Origin: Rhodobacter sp.
GTDB taxonomy: Bacteria > Pseudomonadota > Alphaproteobacteria > Rhodobacterales > Rhodobacteraceae
Direction of reading: 5' to 3'
Length of the DNA stretch: 12,027 nucleotides
Assembly (NCBI GenBank): GCA_013824045.1
Contig: PNND01000430.1
Span: 1-12,027, forward strand
Positions 5,976 through 12,027 of the stretch are shown piece by piece (position 1 is the stretch's first letter; each line of letters starts with the position of its first letter). Position numbers and translations under genes: made by a program. Below the pieces are notes generated by a model. The model ran no database searches and was not told the origin of the DNA. It saw only the letters and a list, made by a program, of their open reading frames with translations.

Positions 5976-6141
5976 CTTCCCGCAACAGTTTACAAGGAAC
6001 GATTCATCAATTTGTGAGCTCTATTCAACTCGGAAATGCCGAGCATCCGTCGCGCGATGGCAGCAAAAGATCAGTTAACCGACGACAACATGACATTAAG
6101 GCAGATTTTTTCAAGCGTATTGGTTCTTGCGCAGCCGTCCC
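5976..6141. other. Upstream region of the DUF4062 gene, after carB
   Basis: This stretch is AT-rich and lies between the carB stop codon and the DUF4062 gene, which share a strand. No convincing carB terminator was found. On the minus strand, TTGAAA (6105-6110 region) and TTGAAT (6024-6029 region) are -35-like, and TAAACT near 5987-5992 is -10-like, but none pair at the standard spacing. A 5-bp hairpin (ctcgg/ccgag, 6030-6044) is present. The promoter of the DUF4062 gene must be here unless it is read through from carB. Confidence 0.4.
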
Positions 6142-9100
6142 TCACCCCTGCAACGTCCGCACCCCATACCCCTCACCCCGTGCCTTCATCGCCGCCACGG
6201 CGGCAATCGACGCCGCAGCGGTGGTGAAGTAGGGGATCTTGTCCATCAGGGCGACGCGGCGGATGTCGCGGCTGTCGGAGACGGCTTGGGTGCCCTCGGT
6301 CGTGTTCATCACCAGCGCGATGTCGTTGTTTTTCAGGCGGTCCACGATGTTGGGGCGGCCCTCATAGACTTTGTTCACGGGTTCGGCCTTTACCCCTTGG
6401 GCTTTCAGCCAGTCGGCGGTGCCTTTGGTGGCCACGATGTCGAAGCCCATCGACACGAGGTCGCGGGCGGCGGCAGCCAGCGCTTCGGATTTGTCCATGT
6501 CCTTGACGGACAGGAAGACGCGGCCGGATTCGGGCAGGATGGTGCCTGCGCCCATCTGGGCCTTGAGGAAGGCCAGCGCGAAGGTGCGGTCCCAGCCCAT
6601 CACCTCACCCGTGGAGCGCATTTCCGGGCCGAGGACGGGGTCCACGCCGGGGAAGCGGGCGAAGGGGAGGACGGCCTCTTTGACCGAGAACCACGGGGTG
6701 TGGGGGTCGGCCAGCGTGAGCGGGTCGGCCAGCGGAAGGTCGGTATCGGGGCCGACGCCGGCGGGGTAGGGCGCGCGGAGGGGGAAGTTGGAGAGCGGCT
6801 CGCCTGCCATGAGGCGGGCGGCGATGGAGGCGATGGCGGAGTCGGTGGCCTTGGCCACGAAGGGGACGGTGCGCGAGGCGCGGGGGTTCACCTCCAGCAC
6901 GAAGATCGTGCCGTCCTTGATGGCGAATTGCACGTTCATCAGGCCCACGACATTGAGCGCGAGGGCCATTTGCACGGTCTGGCGTTTGAGTTCCTCGATC
7001 GTGTCGGCGCTGAGCGAGTGGGGCGGCAGGCAGCAGGCGCTGTCGCCGGAATGAACGCCCGCCTCTTCGATATGTTCCATGATGCCCGCGACATGGACGT
7101 GCTTGCCGTCGGAGAGGGCGTCGACGTCAACCTCTATGGCGCCGGAGAGGTAGCTGTCGAGCAGGACGGGGCTGTCGCCCGAGACCTGCACGGCGGTGCG
7201 GATGTAGCGTTCCAGCTGGGCATCATCGCGGATGATTTCCATCGCGCGGCCGCCGAGGACGAAGGAGGGGCGGATGACGAGCGGGTAGCCCACTTCGGCG
7301 GCCACGGTGAAGGCTTCGTCGCGGGAGCGGGCGGTGCCGTTATGGGGCTGTTTCAGGCCCAGTTTGTGCAGAAGCTGCTGGAATCGTTCGCGGTCTTCGG
7401 CAAGGTCGATGGCATCGGGCGTGGTGCCGAGGATCGGGATGCCCTCATCATGGAGCGCATTGGCGAGTTTCAGCGGCGTCTGGCCGCCGAATTGCACGAT
7501 GACACCGTGGAGGGTGCCGTTGTCTTGCTCCACCCGCAGGATTTCGAGGACGTGTTCGAGGGTGAGCGGTTCGAAATAGAGGCGGTCGGAGGTGTCGTAA
7601 TCGGTCGACACGGTTTCGGGGTTGCAGTTGACCATGATCGTTTCATAGCCCGCCGCAGTCAGCGCGTAGCAGGCATGGACGCAGCAATAATCGAACTCGA
7701 TCCCCTGACCGATGCGGTTGGGGCCGCCGCCGAGGATGACGACCTTTTTCGCGTTCGAGGGGCGGGCTTCGCATTCCACATCGCCCATGACGGGGGATTC
7801 GTAGGTGGAATACATGTAGGGCGTCTGCGCCTCGAATTCGGCGGCGCAGGTGTCGATGCGTTTGAAGACGGCGGTGACGCCGAGGCGGGTGCGGGCGCGG
7901 CGGACCTGGCCTTCGTCACGGCCCGTCAGCTTGGCAAGGCGGGCATCGGTGAAGCCCATCATCTTGATCCGGCGCAGACCGGGGGCATCCAGCGGCAGGC
8001 CGGATTTGCGGATTTCGGCCTCGGCCTCGATGATTTCGCGGATGCGGGCGAGGAACCACGGATCAAAAGCGGTGATGGCGTTGATCTCGTCATCGGTGAA
8101 GCCGTGGCGCATGGCTTGGGCCACGACGCGGAGGCGGTCGGGCGTGGCCTCGGACAGGGCTTTGGAGATGGCGGCGCGGTCGGGGGTGCCCGTTTGCGAC
8201 ACGCCGGGGATCGCGATTTCATCAAAGCCGGTGAGGCCGGTTTCCAGCGAGGCGAGGGCCTTTTGCAGGGATTCGTGGATGGTGCGGCCGATGGCCATGA
8301 CCTCACCCACCGATTTCATGGCGGTGGTCAGGTTGGGGATGGAGCCGGGGAATTTTTCAAAGGCGAAGCGGGGGATTTTGGTGACGACATAGTCGATGGA
8401 GGGCTCGAACGAGGCGGGCGTGACCTTGGTGATGTCATTGTCCAGCTCATCCAGCGTGTAGCCGACGGCGAGTTTCGCGGCGATTTTCGCGATGGGGAAG
8501 CCGGTGGCCTTGGAGGCCAGCGCCGAAGAGCGTGACACGCGGGGGTTCATCTCGATCACGACCATACGGCCATCGGCGGGGTTGATCGCCCATTGCACGT
8601 TGGAGCCGCCGGTTTCCACCCCGATCTCGCGCAGCACGGCGATGGAGCCGTTGCGCATGATCTGGTATTCCTTGTCGGTCAGCGTGAGCGCCGGGGCGAC
8701 GGTGATCGAGTCGCCCGTATGCACGCCCATCGGATCGACGTTTTCGATGGAGCAGACGATGATGGCATTGTCGGCGCGGTCGCGCACGACCTCCATCTCG
8801 TATTCCTTCCAGCCGAGGAGGGATTGGTCGACGAGGACTTGGGCGACGGGGCTGGCCTCGAGCCCGGATTTCACGATCGCCTCGTAATCGTCGCGGTTAT
8901 AGGCGACGCCACCTCCGGTGCCGCCAAGGGTGAAGGCGGGGCGTATGATGGCGGGAAGGCCCACATATTCGATGGCGGCGATGGCTTCGGCCACGCCAGC
9001 GGCGATGTCATATTTGCCGGAAGCGAGTTTCGGGGCGGCGATGATGGTGGCCTTAGGGTTTTCAAGACCGATCCGGTCCATCGCTTCGCGGAAGAGCTTG

Positions 9101-9486
9101 CGGTCTTCGGCCATTTCGATGGCCTGACGGTTGGCACCGATCAGTTCGACGCCGAATTTTTCCAGAACGCCCATATCGGCCAAGGCAAGGGCGGTGTTCA
9201 GGCCGGTCTGGCCGCCCATCGTGGGCAGGAGCGCATCGGGGCGTTCCTTTTCGATGATCTTGGCGACGACTTCGGGGGTGATGGGTTCGATATAGGTGGC
9301 GTCGGCCAGCCCCGGATCGGTCATGATCGTGGCGGGGTTCGAGTTCACGAGGATGACGCGATAGCCTTCCTCACGCAAAGCCTTACACGCTTGCGCGCCG
9401 GAGTAATCGAACTCGCAGGCCTGCCCGATGACGATGGGACCCGCGCCGATGATCATGATGGAGGAGATATCGGTTCTTTTCGGCAT
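6142..9486 (-). CDS. carB: Carbamoyl-phosphate synthase large subunit
   Basis: This 1114-residue subunit makes carbamoyl phosphate from bicarbonate, ammonia (channelled from glutamine by CarA) and two ATP, feeding arginine and pyrimidine synthesis. It has the expected duplicated architecture: N-terminal carboxyphosphate half with [19 protein letters not shown] (about 12-30) and [12 protein letters not shown] (182-193), an oligomerisation region around 400-560, then the second half with [20 protein letters not shown] and [13 protein letters not shown] (about 738-750). The C-terminal MGS-like allosteric domain begins near residue 985 ([13 protein letters not shown]). The slightly greater length than E. 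coli CarB (1073) is normal for alphaproteobacteria. The frame opens 22 codons earlier, but ATG 9486 gives the canonical [15 protein letters not shown]-terminus; the ribosome site (acaggga) is modest. carA is not in the window. All active-site segments appear intact, with no frameshift. Confidence 0.97.
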   Translation of the reverse strand: MPKRTDISSIMIIGAGPIVIGQACEFDYSGAQACKALREEGYRVILVNSNPATIMTDPGLADATYIEPITPEVVAKIIEKERPDALLPTMGGQTGLNTALALADMGVLEKFGVELIGANRQAIEMAEDRKLFREAMDRIGLENPKATIIAAPKLASGKYDIAAGVAEAIAAIEYVGLPAIIRPAFTLGGTGGGVAYNRDDYEAIVKSGLEASPVAQVLVDQSLLGWKEYEMEVVRDRADNAIIVCSIENVDPMGVHTGDSITVAPALTLTDKEYQIMRNGSIAVLREIGVETGGSNVQWAINPADGRMVVIEMNPRVSRSSALASKATGFPIAKIAAKLAVGYTLDELDNDITKVTPASFEPSIDYVVTKIPRFAFEKFPGSIPNLTTAMKSVGEVMAIGRTIHESLQKALASLETGLTGFDEIAIPGVSQTGTPDRAAISKALSEATPDRLRVVAQAMRHGFTDDEINAITAFDPWFLARIREIIEAEAEIRKSGLPLDAPGLRRIKMMGFTDARLAKLTGRDEGQVRRARTRLGVTAVFKRIDTCAAEFEAQTPYMYSTYESPVMGDVECEARPSNAKKVVILGGGPNRIGQGIEFDYCCVHACYALTAAGYETIMVNCNPETVSTDYDTSDRLYFEPLTLEHVLEILRVEQDNGTLHGVIVQFGGQTPLKLANALHDEGIPILGTTPDAIDLAEDRERFQQLLHKLGLKQPHNGTARSRDEAFTVAAEVGYPLVIRPSFVLGGRAMEIIRDDAQLERYIRTAVQVSGDSPVLLDSYLSGAIEVDVDALSDGKHVHVAGIMEHIEEAGVHSGDSACCLPPHSLSADTIEELKRQTVQMALALNVVGLMNVQFAIKDGTIFVLEVNPRASRTVPFVAKATDSAIASIAARLMAGEPLSNFPLRAPYPAGVGPDTDLPLADPLTLADPHTPWFSVKEAVLPFARFPGVDPVLGPEMRSTGEVMGWDRTFALAFLKAQMGAGTILPESGRVFLSVKDMDKSEALAAAARDLVSMGFDIVATKGTADWLKAQGVKAEPVNKVYEGRPNIVDRLKNNDIALVMNTTEGTQAVSDSRDIRRVALMDKIPYFTTAAASIAAVAAMKARGEGYGVRTLQG

Positions 9487-9561
9487 GGTCCCTGTCCCGC
9501 ATGTGCGATCCCGCGGCGGTGGCTGCGGGAGGTGGATTCGTGCGACGCGCAAATTGACGGG

Positions 9562-9590
9562 GGTTTAGGGGAGTGGGCGGCGCGGCGCAA
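9562..9590 (-). promoter_or_regulatory. Candidate carB promoter
   Basis: The complement carries ttgcgc, a 17-base spacer and taaacc, a reasonable sigma-70-type pair for alphaproteobacteria, which often tolerate weak -10 elements. It sits about 75-100 bases upstream of the carB start. The call rests on hexamer spacing alone, so confidence is low. Confidence 0.3.
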
Positions 9591-9618
9591 GCGGTTGTGG
9601 TCGCGCCGCGCGCGACCC

Positions 9619-9677
9619 CAAATTCGTTCGAACGAATTTGCAAATTTCTTCGAAGAAATTTGGACGGCTGCGCCGTC
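9619..9677. repeat. Tandem perfect 22-bp palindromes plus GC hairpin, repeat copy 2
   Basis: Two perfect 22-bp palindromes abut exactly: 9619-9640 (half-site caaattcgttc) and 9641-9662 (half-site caaatttcttc). They are followed by a 6-bp stem gacggc/gccgtc with a 3-base loop at 9663-9677. The second palindrome shares its caaatttctt...aagaaatttg arms with the hairpin at 1842-1864. Here the element lies between divergent genes, not after convergent ones, so termination is not its obvious role. It could be a dispersed intergenic repeat or a binding site for a dimeric regulator. Confidence 0.85.
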
Positions 9678-9787
9678 GGCGGTGGCGGTCCGGGGCGGTG
9701 TGGTGTCGCAGGCGGGCTGGTCGGGGGGCGGGGGGGGTGTTATCTCCTGCCGCGACTGGCTGAACGGCTTAACACGGGGCGCGACGC

Positions 9788-10927
9788 GTGATCCTTTTCG
9801 AACATGGTCCCGGTGATGGGGCGGCGCTGTTTGCCGCGCCGCGCGAGGTCATTCTGGCGCAGCGGGCCGGTGAGGTGCGGGGTGCGCTCTTGCGCGCTGA
9901 TGCGGCACGGGCGGCGGGGGCCTGGGTGGCGGGCTATGTGGCCTATGAGGCGGGATATGCATTGGAGCCGAAGCTTGCGCGCCTGATGCCCGCGCGGCGG
10001 CCGGGGCCGCTGGTGGCGCTGGCTGTGTTCGACGCGCCGCAGGAGGCGGGGCCTGTGCTGGCACAGGCGGCCGAGGAGGCGGGGGTGGCGCGCCTGTCGC
10101 GGCTGCGGCGGGGCATCACGCGGGCGGGCTATGGCGCGGCCTTTGCCAAGGTGGCCGATTACATCGCGGCGGGCGATTGCTATCAGATCAACCTGACCTT
10201 CCCCCTCTCGGCGCGGCTGGAGGCGGGCACGGCGCTGGGCCTGTTCGGGGCGCTGCGGGCGCGGCAGAGCGTGGGTTATGGCGTGTTCTGCGATCTGGGT
10301 GTGGGGCCGGTGTTGATGTCGCGCAGCCCTGAATTGTTCTTTCGGGTGCAGGAGGGCGTGATTTCGGCGCGCCCCATGAAGGGAACTGCGCCGCGCGATG
10401 CCGATCCGGTGCGCGATGCGGCGCTGGCGGCGGAATTGGCGGTATCGGAAAAAGCGCGCGCCGAGAACCTGATGATCGTGGATTTGCTGCGCAATGACAT
10501 CGCGCGGATATCCGAGGTGGGGTCGGTGAAGGTGCCCGAGCTTTATGCGGTAGAGCCCTTTGCGACGGTGCATCAGATGAGCTCGACCGTCACCGGGCGG
10601 CTGGTGGCGGGGGCCGATCTGGCGGGGTTGATGGCGGCGCTGTTTCCCTGCGGGTCAATCACCGGGGCGCCGAAGATCCGCGCGATGGAGATCATCCGCG
10701 AGGTCGAGGGGCGCGCGCGCGGGGTGTATTGCGGGGCGATGGGGTGGATGGCCCCAGATGGCGATGCGGTGTGGAACGTGGCCATTCGCACGCTCTCGCT
10801 GTTTCCCGGGGGCCGGGTTGCGCTGAATGTGGGCGGCGGGGTGGTGCATGATTCCACCGCCGCGGGCGAATGGGAGGAAGCGCTGTGGAAGGCGCGCTAC
10901 GCGGAAGGGCTGGCGACGCCCGGCTGA
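9788..10927 (+). CDS. pabB: Aminodeoxychorismate synthase component I
   Basis: This 379-residue enzyme of the chorismate-binding family converts chorismate and ammonia to 4-amino-4-deoxychorismate, the first step of p-aminobenzoate synthesis for folate. The C-terminal catalytic domain begins around residue 115 (VADYIAAGDCYQINLTFPL). SRSPELFF is at about 178-185, the PabB-type PMKGT is at 196-200 with the reactive lysine K198, and SITGAPKIRAMEII follows from about 290. K198 in P(I/M)KGT is what separates PabB from anthranilate synthase (TrpE), which has PxAGT. The N-terminus is short, lacking the full tryptophan-binding subdomain. Translation starts at GTG 9788 (MILFEHGPGDG); no ATG lies nearby in frame and the ribosome site (cacgggg) is weak. 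It overlaps pabC by 43 bases. The glutamine amidotransferase partner PabA is not in the window. Confidence 0.92.
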   Translation: MILFEHGPGDGAALFAAPREVILAQRAGEVRGALLRADAARAAGAWVAGYVAYEAGYALEPKLARLMPARRPGPLVALAVFDAPQEAGPVLAQAAEEAGVARLSRLRRGITRAGYGAAFAKVADYIAAGDCYQINLTFPLSARLEAGTALGLFGALRARQSVGYGVFCDLGVGPVLMSRSPELFFRVQEGVISARPMKGTAPRDADPVRDAALAAELAVSEKARAENLMIVDLLRNDIARISEVGSVKVPELYAVEPFATVHQMSSTVTGRLVAGADLAGLMAALFPCGSITGAPKIRAMEIIREVEGRARGVYCGAMGWMAPDGDAVWNVAIRTLSLFPGGRVALNVGGGVVHDSTAAGEWEEALWKARYAEGLATPG

Positions 10928-11511
10928 TCGAGACGGCGTTGTGGGATGGCACGGGCTTTCCCCGGTTGACCCTGCATCTGGCGCGGCTGGCGGCGGGGGC
11001 GGAGGTAATGGGTTTTGCCTGTGATGCGGGGGTGGTGCGGGCGGCGCTGGAAGCGGCGGTGGGGGATGTGCCCGCGCGGGTGAGGCTGACGCTGGGGGCG
11101 GCGGGGGATGTGGCGGTGACGGTGGCACCCTTGCCCCCTGCCAAGGCGGACTGGCGGGTGGGGCTGGCGGCGGAGCGGCTGGCGTCCGACGATCCGTGGC
11201 TGCGGGTGAAATCGACGCGCCGCGCGGCCTATGACGCGGCGCGGGCGGCGTTGCCGGCGGGGCTGGATGAGGTGGTGTTCTGCAATGAGCGGGGCGAGGT
11301 CTGCGACGGGACGATCACCACGGTTTTCTTTGATCGCGGGGCCGGGATGCGGACGCCGCCTTTGACATCGGGCCTGTTGCCGGGGGTGCTGCGGGCGGAA
11401 CTGGCAGTGCCGGAAGAGGTGCTGTTGGCGCAAGACCTGCCGCGGGTGCGGCTGTGGGTCGGCAATGCGCTGCGCGGGTTGATCCCGGCGGTCTGGGCGG
11501 GCGAGAGCTGA
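10885..11511 (+). CDS. pabC: Class IV aminotransferase, probable aminodeoxychorismate lyase
   Basis: This 208-residue protein has the fold type IV PLP-enzyme pattern: RLIETALWDG near the N-terminus, the PLP-lysine segment VKSTRRAAYDAA (K109), NERGEVCDGTITTVFF with E138, and SGLLPGVLRAEL for phosphate binding. PabC releases pyruvate from aminodeoxychorismate to give p-aminobenzoate. Position directly behind pabB supports that reaction over a branched-chain aminotransferase. The start is placed at GTG 10885, because gggagg at 10872-10877 stands 7 bases ahead and because VEGALRG...RLIET matches the N-terminus of homologues as I recall them. An ATG at 10870 in the same frame lacks such a site. 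The start lies 43 bases inside pabB, implying translational coupling. Slightly shorter than E. coli PabC (269), as is usual for this alphaproteobacterial branch. Confidence 0.85.
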   Translation: MEGALRGRAGDARLIETALWDGTGFPRLTLHLARLAAGAEVMGFACDAGVVRAALEAAVGDVPARVRLTLGAAGDVAVTVAPLPPAKADWRVGLAAERLASDDPWLRVKSTRRAAYDAARAALPAGLDEVVFCNERGEVCDGTITTVFFDRGAGMRTPPLTSGLLPGVLRAELAVPEEVLLAQDLPRVRLWVGNALRGLIPAVWAGES

Positions 11512-11554
11512 CACCTGCGCCTTGCACAGGATCAGGGTGCGCGCGCGCCCCCTC

Positions 11555-11572
11555 TGGCCGCAAGCGGCCATT
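11555..11572 (+). terminator. Weak hairpin terminator candidate after pabC
   Basis: A 6-bp stem tggccg/cggcca with a caag tetraloop (11555-11570) lies 43 bases after the pabC stop codon. Only two T follow it, so it is a poor intrinsic terminator by sequence, though alphaproteobacterial terminators often have short T runs. Confidence 0.35.
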
Positions 11573-11582
11573 CACCCCCTGC

Positions 11583-11643
11583 GGATATTTGACCAAAGGA
11601 GAATGGGGGAAGGGTGTGCTGCCTCTTCTCTGTCCAAATATCC
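11583..11643. repeat. Wide inverted repeat between convergent genes
   Basis: ggatatttg at 11583-11591 is matched by caaatatcc at 11635-11643. Inside it gagaa (11599-11603) matches ttctc (11626-11630), so a long imperfect hairpin can form. The gaggatatttg-like motif followed by a purine-rich run recalls an intergenic repeat often seen in Rhodobacterales; that is recollection, not a search. A related gagtattcttgccgagatgaa string lies after the helicase terminator at about 2569-2590. Confidence 0.6.
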
Positions 11644-11704
11644 TCGGGGGGAGGCGCAACGCGCCATGGGGGGCAGACGGCCCCCCTCCGACGGTCGTAT
11701 CCGG

Positions 11705-12027
11705 TCAGGAACGGTTCAGAAGATGGCGCAGTGCGGCGAGATCGTCCTGCATCAACCCGTGGCCTGCGCCGGGATGGATGCGGGTTTCCACCGTGGCCCC
11801 GAGCGCGATCAAGCTGTTCGCGGTGTCGCGCACCCGCGCCAGCGGGATATGCGGGTCGCGTTCATGAACGGAAAGCCAGACGCGCCCCTCGCGCTTGCCC
11901 GTATAGGCAAAGGTCTTGGGACTATAGCCATAGAGCGCCTCGGTCGGTTCGCCTTTGGCATCGCCCGTGCCGATCAGTCCGCCGGAGAAGGCCAGAAGGC
12001 CTGCAAGGCCGGTGCCGCTGCGGGCAT
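11705..12027 (-). CDS. Alpha/beta-hydrolase, phospholipase/carboxylesterase-like (partial, C-terminal)
   Basis: About 106 C-terminal residues are visible; the 5' part runs off the window edge. The frame reads LAFSGGLIG near its beginning, then WLSVHERDPHIPLARV, carrying the presumed catalytic Asp and the loop behind it, and HPGAGHGLMQDDL with the presumed catalytic His. It ends at TGA 11705-11707. This spacing fits the phospholipase/carboxylesterase family (serine hydrolases of about 200-220 residues related to acyl-protein thioesterases). The nucleophile serine (GxSxG) would lie upstream, outside the window, so integrity cannot be judged. Substrate is unknown. It converges on pabC. A dienelactone-hydrolase-like enzyme is the main alternative. 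Confidence 0.8.
   Translation of the reverse strand, partial: ARSGTGLAGLLAFSGGLIGTGDAKGEPTEALYGYSPKTFAYTGKREGRVWLSVHERDPHIPLARVRDTANSLIALGATVETRIHPGAGHGLMQDDLAALRHLLNRS

Larger units (their letters stand above)
4790..6128. other. AT-richer island holding the DUF4062 gene
   Basis: Base composition drops abruptly just after the brnA-like stop codon and recovers just before the carB stop codon. For example, 5161-5220 holds 26 G+C of 60 (43%) and 6061-6120 holds 23 of 60 (38%), while the flanking coding DNA is far richer in G and C. The segment contains one complete gene and its upstream region. No integrase, transposase, terminal inverted repeat or obvious target duplication was found, so the mode of entry is unknown. 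Recent horizontal acquisition is an inference from composition and codon use. Confidence 0.7.
9487..9787. other. Divergent control region between carB and pabB
   Basis: This 301-base gap holds the 5' ends of both flanking genes. A possible carB promoter lies on the minus strand: ttgcgc (complement of 9585-9590), 17 bases, then taaacc (complement of 9562-9567), giving a leader of about 70 bases. For pabB no good promoter is seen; the 60 bases before it are G-rich. The middle holds the tandem palindromes described separately. No coding sequence is supported here. Confidence 0.5.
11512..11704. other. Convergent gap between pabC and the hydrolase gene
   Basis: This 193-base gap between converging genes contains a small GC hairpin just after pabC and a wide inverted repeat, both listed separately, and then G/C-rich unstructured DNA (11644-11700). 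No coding frame is supported. Confidence 0.5.

Noticed and set aside
4790..6128. Insertion sequence or prophage fragment
   Set aside because: No transposase, integrase, terminal inverted repeats or phage structural gene is visible in the AT-rich segment.
6127..8535. Very long plus-strand open frame (802 codons)
   Set aside because: It is the exact antisense of carB. Its product is Gly/Asp/His-rich with no recognisable domain, as expected for the complement of GC-rich coding DNA.
9487..9552. N-terminal extension of CarB by 22 residues
   Set aside because: CarB proteins start with MPKRTD just before the first strand; the extension has no counterpart.
9619..9677. CRISPR-like array or insertion sequence end
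   Set aside because: There are only two palindromes with no spacers between them, and no transposase or cas gene nearby.
9740..10573. Minus-strand open frame of 277 codons
   Set aside because: It is antisense to pabB and extremely Arg/His-rich, with no domain pattern.

Overview
The window is high-GC DNA with an alphaproteobacterial character, most likely from a member of the Rhodobacterales. The evidence is the gene families present, heavy use of GCG, CTG and GGG codons, use of GTG starts, and intergenic palindromes built on the halves caaattc/gaatttg and caaatttctt/aagaaatttg. The order-level assignment is an inference from codon use and protein resemblance; no marker gene proves it.

Layout from left to right: a truncated AMP-binding acyl-CoA ligase (-, 1-775) diverges from an EamA/DMT-type permease (+, 883-1815). 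The permease converges on thymidine kinase (-, 1869-2447) across a double hairpin. An RhlE-like DEAD-box RNA helicase (-, 2611-3987) follows, with a strong intrinsic terminator behind it and a hairpin just before its start codon. After a 333-base gene-free stretch comes a small orphan BrnA-like (DUF4415-type) protein (+, 4321-4782). Nine bases beyond it begins a sharply AT-richer segment (about 4790-6128) holding one gene (-, 4792-5955), which encodes a two-part protein: an N-terminal DUF4062-like (TIR-like fold) domain and a long helical C-terminal region. Then comes carB (-, 6142-9486), a 301-base divergent control region with two perfect 22-bp palindromes, and an overlapping pabB-pabC pair (+, 9788-11511). 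A gap with inverted repeats leads to a truncated alpha/beta-hydrolase (-, 11705-12027).

Most of the window is housekeeping: pyrimidine salvage (tdk), arginine/pyrimidine precursor supply (carB), the p-aminobenzoate branch of folate synthesis (pabB, pabC), RNA remodelling (rhlE-like), transport and acyl activation. The exception is the DUF4062 gene. It differs from all neighbours in base composition, starts at a TTG behind a strong Shine-Dalgarno sequence, and sits alone between two ordinary genes with no integrase or transposase in view. It is the best candidate for a recently acquired, possibly defence- or signalling-related function, but no activity can be assigned from the sequence alone. 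No tRNA, rRNA, CRISPR array or insertion sequence was seen.
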